A DNA stretch of 64,000 nt from Rhabditophanes sp. KR3021 (Eukaryota; Nematoda; Chromadorea; Rhabditida; Alloionematidae), in contig CAUJLY010000001.1 of assembly GCA_963281155.1 (NCBI GenBank), positions 372,001-436,000 on the forward strand, read 5' to 3'. Shown here in pieces: positions 59,440-64,000 of the stretch. Position 1 is the stretch's first letter. The number at the start of each line of letters is the position of its first letter. The notes under the pieces were generated by a model, which had not been told where the DNA came from, did no database searches, and saw nothing but the letters and a program-made list of their open reading frames with translations. The position numbers and the translations under genes are program-made.

Positions 59440-60461
59440 ATGCATTTGAATAAAGTAAAAAATATTAAAAAAAATGCTCTTGTGTTTAATATTTTGTTTA
59501 ATGGCTGTCCAGTAAATATGAAAGTCATACCTAACCTTTATCCAAGAAGAATAACTTGGTCAGCACCTCCGGACTTGTATACGCTTCGTGTAAGTTTTTC
59601 AAAACAATAAATTTTTGTTCAATGTATTGGGTAATATATAAAATTAGATATCTGTTTTTTATAGGCTATCCATGACATATGTCCAGTGTCAATAATTAAT
59701 ACACTCGTAGAGAATGGCATTTTTGATTTAACTCACATGTATGAGTTTGACAAGACACACGATGATTTTGATGTTATTATAAGTCAATGCCTACACAATG
59801 ACAAAAAAATTAAACAAAGTGATCTGTTTTCAAACACTTCATACTTACAATTGCTATCCGGATTAATGGCCATGAATGGTTATGATCCTGACAATGGTTA
59901 CTCACCACCTGGAATTTATAATTTAGCTCTAAAAGTAAAATGCAAGTCTATTGACAACATTTTCAACATACGCTTACCTTATACACGTACAGTATGCATC
60001 AAATCTTCATCAGAAAGCAAAAACCTTAAAAATGGTCTCATTCATACACTGGCTTTGGAGTCAGAACTTTTGTCTCCAAAATTGAATGAATCACAGACTC
60101 AAATAAAAATCTTGATACCTACTTTGCTGATTGTCAATATAATATGATTATTTTTGCTGATTATTTACATTTTATTGAGAAATACCCTAGTAATGAAGAT
60201 ACTCTCTCTTCTGGTCGACACAGTAAGACTTCGGATTATGTTGGTTTAAATGATGAAAATGGAAATGAAATCAGTTGTAAAGATAATAGATTTGAAGAAC
60301 GACTGGACTCTGTTAGAACTCTAACCAAGGCATTATTTGATCTTTCTTACAAATATGGTCTTATTTGTATTCTTTCAATTGGTGAAGATGAGTTTAAAAC
60401 GTATGAAAGTGCTATGAACGAAATTGTTCATGAATGTTACGAATTGACTGTACATCACTAA
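59440..60461 (+). pseudogene. orphan two-exon gene, frame broken near 60080, family unknown
   Basis: Exon 1 59440-59589 (ATG after an ATTTATAAAAG TATA-like core) and exon 2 from 59665 are joined in phase 0 across a 75-nt intron (GTAAGT...TTTTATAG). The frame runs through RRITWSAPPDLYTLR, ENGIFDLTHMYEFDKTHDDF and GYDPDNGYSPPGIYNLALK to a stop at 60147. From about 60085 a different frame is clearly the coding one (NKNLDTYFADCQYN, then FEERLDSVRTLTKALFDLSY) to the stop at 60461. One indel explains it. There is no signal peptide in the predicted start. The piece around GIYNLALKVKCKS weakly recalls the late part of RNase T2, but the catalytic HGLWP motif is absent, so I give no function. Confidence 0.4.
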
Positions 60462-60719
60462 AATCTATATTCAATTGCGTCTTTAGGAAGCACAAGATTT
60501 GGACAAGGAATAAAGAATACAGCTCAATTTACTTGCAAAGGTTCTTTTTTTGAAAATGTTTGAAAAGTTTAGTTATGACAATTCCAAAATGAGTTTTTGG
60601 CATTTTAACATTTTCGAGATAAATATTATAATTAAACCTACGCATAAGTCTAATTATCTATTACAGATGATAATAGGCAAGGAGTTAGAAAACACTCAAT
60701 CTTCGACCAAATTGTAATG

Positions 60720-60927
60720 TTAAGCATGTTTTGGGTTCATCGTAGGATTCGTAAGAACCCATTTTTTTATTTGGTCAAATTTTTCGAGGTTTACGGTAGG
60801 GGTGCTCTGTCACAAAAAAATCTCGCGATATTGATGACAAAACTGCCAGGACTTTTTACCATCGGAAAGAGCATAAAAAGTTAGGGCAAAACTGTAATAA
60901 ATGGGGCGAAGCCGCGTATTCGTCTAG
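60720..60927 (+). mobile_element. Helitron 3'-end-like relic
   Basis: A pocket of higher G+C ends GGGGCGAAGCCGCGTATT followed after four bases by CTAG then T (60924-60928). A short GC hairpin about ten bases before CTRR and a T is the signature of Helitron 3' ends. CATCGGAAAGAGC and CGTAGGATTCG-type text just upstream is also in that style. No Rep/helicase frame and no certain 5' TC end. I infer a 5'-truncated or non-autonomous copy. Confidence 0.42.
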
Positions 60928-61850
60928 TTGTGATAAAATTTAATCTAAATCATTTGTAGTTTAACAATATTGTACTTTTATCAATAACTCGGGCAATTCT
61001 AAACATATAATTGTTTGCAATACAATTAAGTGTTTAAATATAATTTATTTTTGACAATGAACGAAATGCACCAAATAAAATAATAATTATTAAATGCGTT
61101 GTAATTACAGCTTTATGAAATCTTGCTAGATGACAAAAGAGAACATTGTTAAAGAGTAAATCCCATCTATTTATCAAATCAAATATACCGGAACAACTTA
61201 AATGAATGCTGTTTCAAATACCATATCCTAAATGTTAAAAAAGAAATTTTATTAGATGTTTATACTCCTTGTGAAACTATGTACATATTATGTCAACACT
61301 AATTTCTTTAATTTTTATTATTTTACCACACATCATTGTTACTAATTAGGAGCATAAAGCGCGGAATTACTATTACGACTATGAATAAACACATCAAATG
61401 ACCTAAATAATTTGATATCAGTGTTTTTTGTTTAATAGTATTGTTAAAGCCTTTTGTGGTGTCAAGTAATGTTGTTCAAGTTTCTTATAATGTACAATAG
61501 TGTTGTGGAGCTTTTATTTGGTTGTCTACACATTTGTTTGATGTAAAAATTTTGTCTCAAACGATAATTTGAAATGATATATGCTTGAAGAAAGTACTTT
61601 TTTAAATTTGTCTCAAAAATCTTTTTCTGATTAGTTCATTGGACAGCAGCAAAGGTTTTAGATATGCATATCTGTGTTTTTAGTTTCTCAAGAAGAAGCT
61701 TTAAATAGATCAAAACGTGACTAAACAGACTGTTTCTAGCACAAAAGAAGTAATATAGGTAGGCTAAACATTCATCACTTAGTGTTGATTTTATCTGAAT
61801 AAGTAAAATATAATTATGTTAAATAATTTATTTAAAAAATGGAGGAATAA
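60928..61850. other. intergenic, no gene seen
   Basis: AT-rich spacer with no supportable feature up to the stop codon of the minus-strand GT31 gene. Confidence 0.45.
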
Positions 61851-63101
61851 TTATTTTTCAACAGTCACATAAAACTTATTCGAATAATCTTCCATTTTCT
61901 TGATTATCTTCGCAGCTGCTTCAGTTTTATTTTCATTTTGGTTATCTCTGAATATTAACTGCCTTTTGCCAACAACATTACTGTGATAAATCAAGTACTC
62001 AAGTGCATAGAACATATCTGTGCTAACATAATGAAATGAGATGGGATAGTCAGATAATGAATTTTTTCCTTTTGGGTATTTAACCAAATTATTAAAATGG
62101 TACCAACTAGCCTTTTTATTTGGTCCCATAGTTGCGAATTGCTCAGGATTACCTGGTACAAAGACGAGTTTCCTATTTAAGTCTCTAGTTTCGTGTGTAT
62201 AGATTTTCATCATTTTGTTTAGACACATTCCAATTTCTCTGTCATCAAATTCATCCGGAGCTTTACGACAAAGTTTTGGAAAGCCTTTATTTACCAACAA
62301 TTTAACTAACGCTTTTGACATCACATATCCTGCCCCACCTTGATAAAATTGAATTCTCGTCTTTTTATGCATATAAGAATATATATGTCCAAACCATTCA
62401 ATCTTATTAGGATTTTTATTTAGCAAAAACATCCTTAGATTTTCTAAAAACAATTATTTTTTTGTTTACAAAAGTATACTTACCTGCTATAACAAATGTA
62501 TCGTCATCTAAATATTTAAAATTATAATTTATTTTAAACTTCATGAATATTAAACTTACCTACTTTCATATAATAATCAAATTTATCTCCATGCATCTGA
62601 TATGCTTTGATTAAACCGTTTTTGATTTTTCCATATGAATATTTATATCCCTCAACATTAATAACTTTCACAGCCTTGATACTGGGATCATCTTGACTAC
62701 TAGCATACATCCAATCATTACAACCTTTTTTTAGCCATGTATTAAGTTGAGGAATGACTCGGGTATATTTATACTTAGGCGCCGTAAGAATAACACAAAA
62801 TATTTTTACTTTATCTTTTAATTCTTTGGATACCATATCAAATACTATAAAAAGAATTATCAAATAAGTTATCGAATAATTTACCTTTATCGCCATCGTC
62901 TTTCAGAGATAAATCTTCGATTTTGTTCTTATTTAAACTTAACGATATTGTTGTATTTAGAAAAGGAGTAACAGTTAACAATTGAGGAGTTGCCGGTACA
63001 TTGGATGGTAATGTAGTTGTGCTATTCGTAGTATTATCAACTGTCTTGTTATCCTGTCCATAGACAAGGGTAAAATACAAAATCAAATAAATAAACTTCA
63101 T
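61851..63101 (-). CDS. GT31 C1GALT1-like beta-1,3-galactosyltransferase, paralogue 2
   Basis: CDS complement(join(61851..62443,62484..62507,62560..62844,62885..63101)), 372 aa; introns of 40, 52 and 40 nt, all phase 1. A signal peptide (MKFIYLILYFTLVYG) is followed by an Asn/Thr-rich stem with several NxT/S sites. Exon 2 carries KIFCVILTAPKYK, VIPQLNTWLKKGCN and KNGLIKAYQMHGDKFDYYMK. A 24-nt exon (62484-62507) encodes the metal-binding DDDTFVIA, and the last exon holds ENLRMFLLNK, GGAGYVMSKALVK and FDDREIGMCLNKM. Spliced KVDDDTFVIAENLRMF aligns without gaps with the plus-strand paralogue at 56335-57505, which confirms the micro-exon. Predicted Golgi or secreted core-1-type galactosyltransferase; acceptor inferred. 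Confidence 0.9.
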
Positions 63102-63459
63102 TGAAAGTCAAATAATGAAAGTATCTCCATATTTTATATTCCATTAGTTATTCACTTTAAGGATTTATAGGTTTATTCGGATGGTTACATAAAGGTGATC
63201 AAGGATCTAAATTTACCATAGGTATAACAAATTTTTTTTTTAAATTTTCTTTAAATCGTTTTATAAGTTACTAAATGTGTTAACTTATTTCATCAATCAC
63301 ATATCAATAGAACCAATTTGTTTATTACCGCAGGAATAGAAACTACATTCTATTATCAATGATTCCAAGAAAATTCTTTATAAACCAACAAGGATGTTTA
63401 CTTATTGTTTGGTTATCGTTCTTTTAAGAAGTAATGTACTATTTCATTTGATTTCTTAT

Positions 63460-63840
63460 TATTAAATTCTTAAATTCCGTAAATAAGTAAATAAGTAAAT
63501 TAGTCTGAAATCATATTTTTGTGAAATATTTAAATGATTTAGGTATAAAAAACCCGTGGCTTTCAAACTGCATTAACAGAATTTTCATAAAATATTTATT
63601 ACTCCAGGGGCATAGGGTTAAAGGGTCGAAAACCTTGATTTTTTCCAAACTTGCTCCAGGAATGAGCCCTAAACTGATGTTATGAAAAAAATGTTGCACC
63701 AGTTTGTAGAGCTGGAAAAACTGAGTCTAATGACATAATAACAAAAATTTAAAGTTAGAAGGGTCTGCTTGGAGATAGAGCTTAAGTGAGAGCACATAAA
63801 ATGAAGAAAAAATATTTTTTTAGATATTTCTTTTAATGAT
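63460..63840. repeat. dispersed repeat family 1, copy 2
   Basis: Same-orientation copy of 14247-14600, including ATTCTTAAATTCCGTAAATA, the AAATGATTTAGGTATAAAAA block, a GGGGCATAGG(A/G)TTAAAGGGTCGAA block, GAATGAGCCC and GAAAAACTGAGTCTAATG. A 62-codon minus-strand frame inside (63511-63699) is not a gene. The last 160 bases of the window hold nothing else that I can support. Confidence 0.75.
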
Positions 63841-64000
63841 GTTTATATGCTCTTAATGAAGAGTAATTTAATATTTTTAATAGCTAAAACTATTTTTCAT
63901 AAAACTACTGGACATCTCCGGAGCGGGCAATGAAAGATGGAAATCACTTCCCTCCTAATGGTTTTTAAAAGACTATTTTTTTCATTTAAAAGCGAGATAA

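Overview
The window looks like nuclear DNA of an AT-rich nematode. The evidence is very small spliceosomal introns (mostly 37-50 nt, GT...TTTTAG/TTTCAG), dispersed single tRNA genes, many serpentine chemoreceptors (Srg- and Str-superfamily-like), and nematode-typical families: SXP/RAL-2, DUF229, GT92, a receptor guanylate cyclase and a VWA-CUB secreted protein. A Strongyloididae-like clade IV worm is my best inference from the style of the gene families; the sequence alone does not prove it. I see no bacterial operon, CRISPR, rRNA or SL RNA.

Layout. 0.9-3.5 kb: a secreted-type prolyl oligopeptidase facing an amidase fragment. 4.5-20.5 kb: a 1.37 kb block (tRNA-Glu, 7TM receptor, tRNA-Gly) occurs twice in inverted orientation (4475-5843 and 19144-20512). 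Between the copies lie an SXP/RAL-2-like gene, two more 7TM genes, a VWA-CUB gene, several coding relics and a transposon graveyard (pogo-like, BED/hAT-like, gypsy integrase, mariner-like HTH; 14.2-19.1 kb). The receptor in the first copy is broken by a 1-nt deletion; the second is intact. 21.3-26 kb: tRNA-Pro, a dead and a live Srg-type receptor, and a DUF229 protein. 28.4-31.7 kb: a small secreted-protein relic and an arylacetamide-deacetylase-like esterase. 32.1-36.6 kb: a receptor guanylate cyclase whose 1.16 kb intron contains a complete GT43 glucuronyltransferase gene on the other strand. 37-41 kb: a Sec62-like fragment, a frameshifted SXP/RAL-2-like gene, an intronless PAR-6-like gene and an LDLa prohormone-4-like gene. 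41.2-44.6 kb is essentially empty. 44.6-63.1 kb: a cluster mixing three related 7TM receptors (one dead), a GT92, a GT49 and two GT31 (C1GALT-like) glycosyltransferases, and an IgGFc-binding-like protein with a Thr/Ser-rich 24-bp minisatellite.

Functionally the region divides into chemosensation (seven recognisable receptor genes or pseudogenes plus a receptor cyclase), secretory-pathway glycan building (GT43, GT49, GT92, two GT31) and secreted proteins. Most transcription units are monocistronic. Many reading frames were rebuilt here by joining exons across very short introns; where exon phases agree and family motifs are restored I rate the model high. Relics and orphan exons are rated low.
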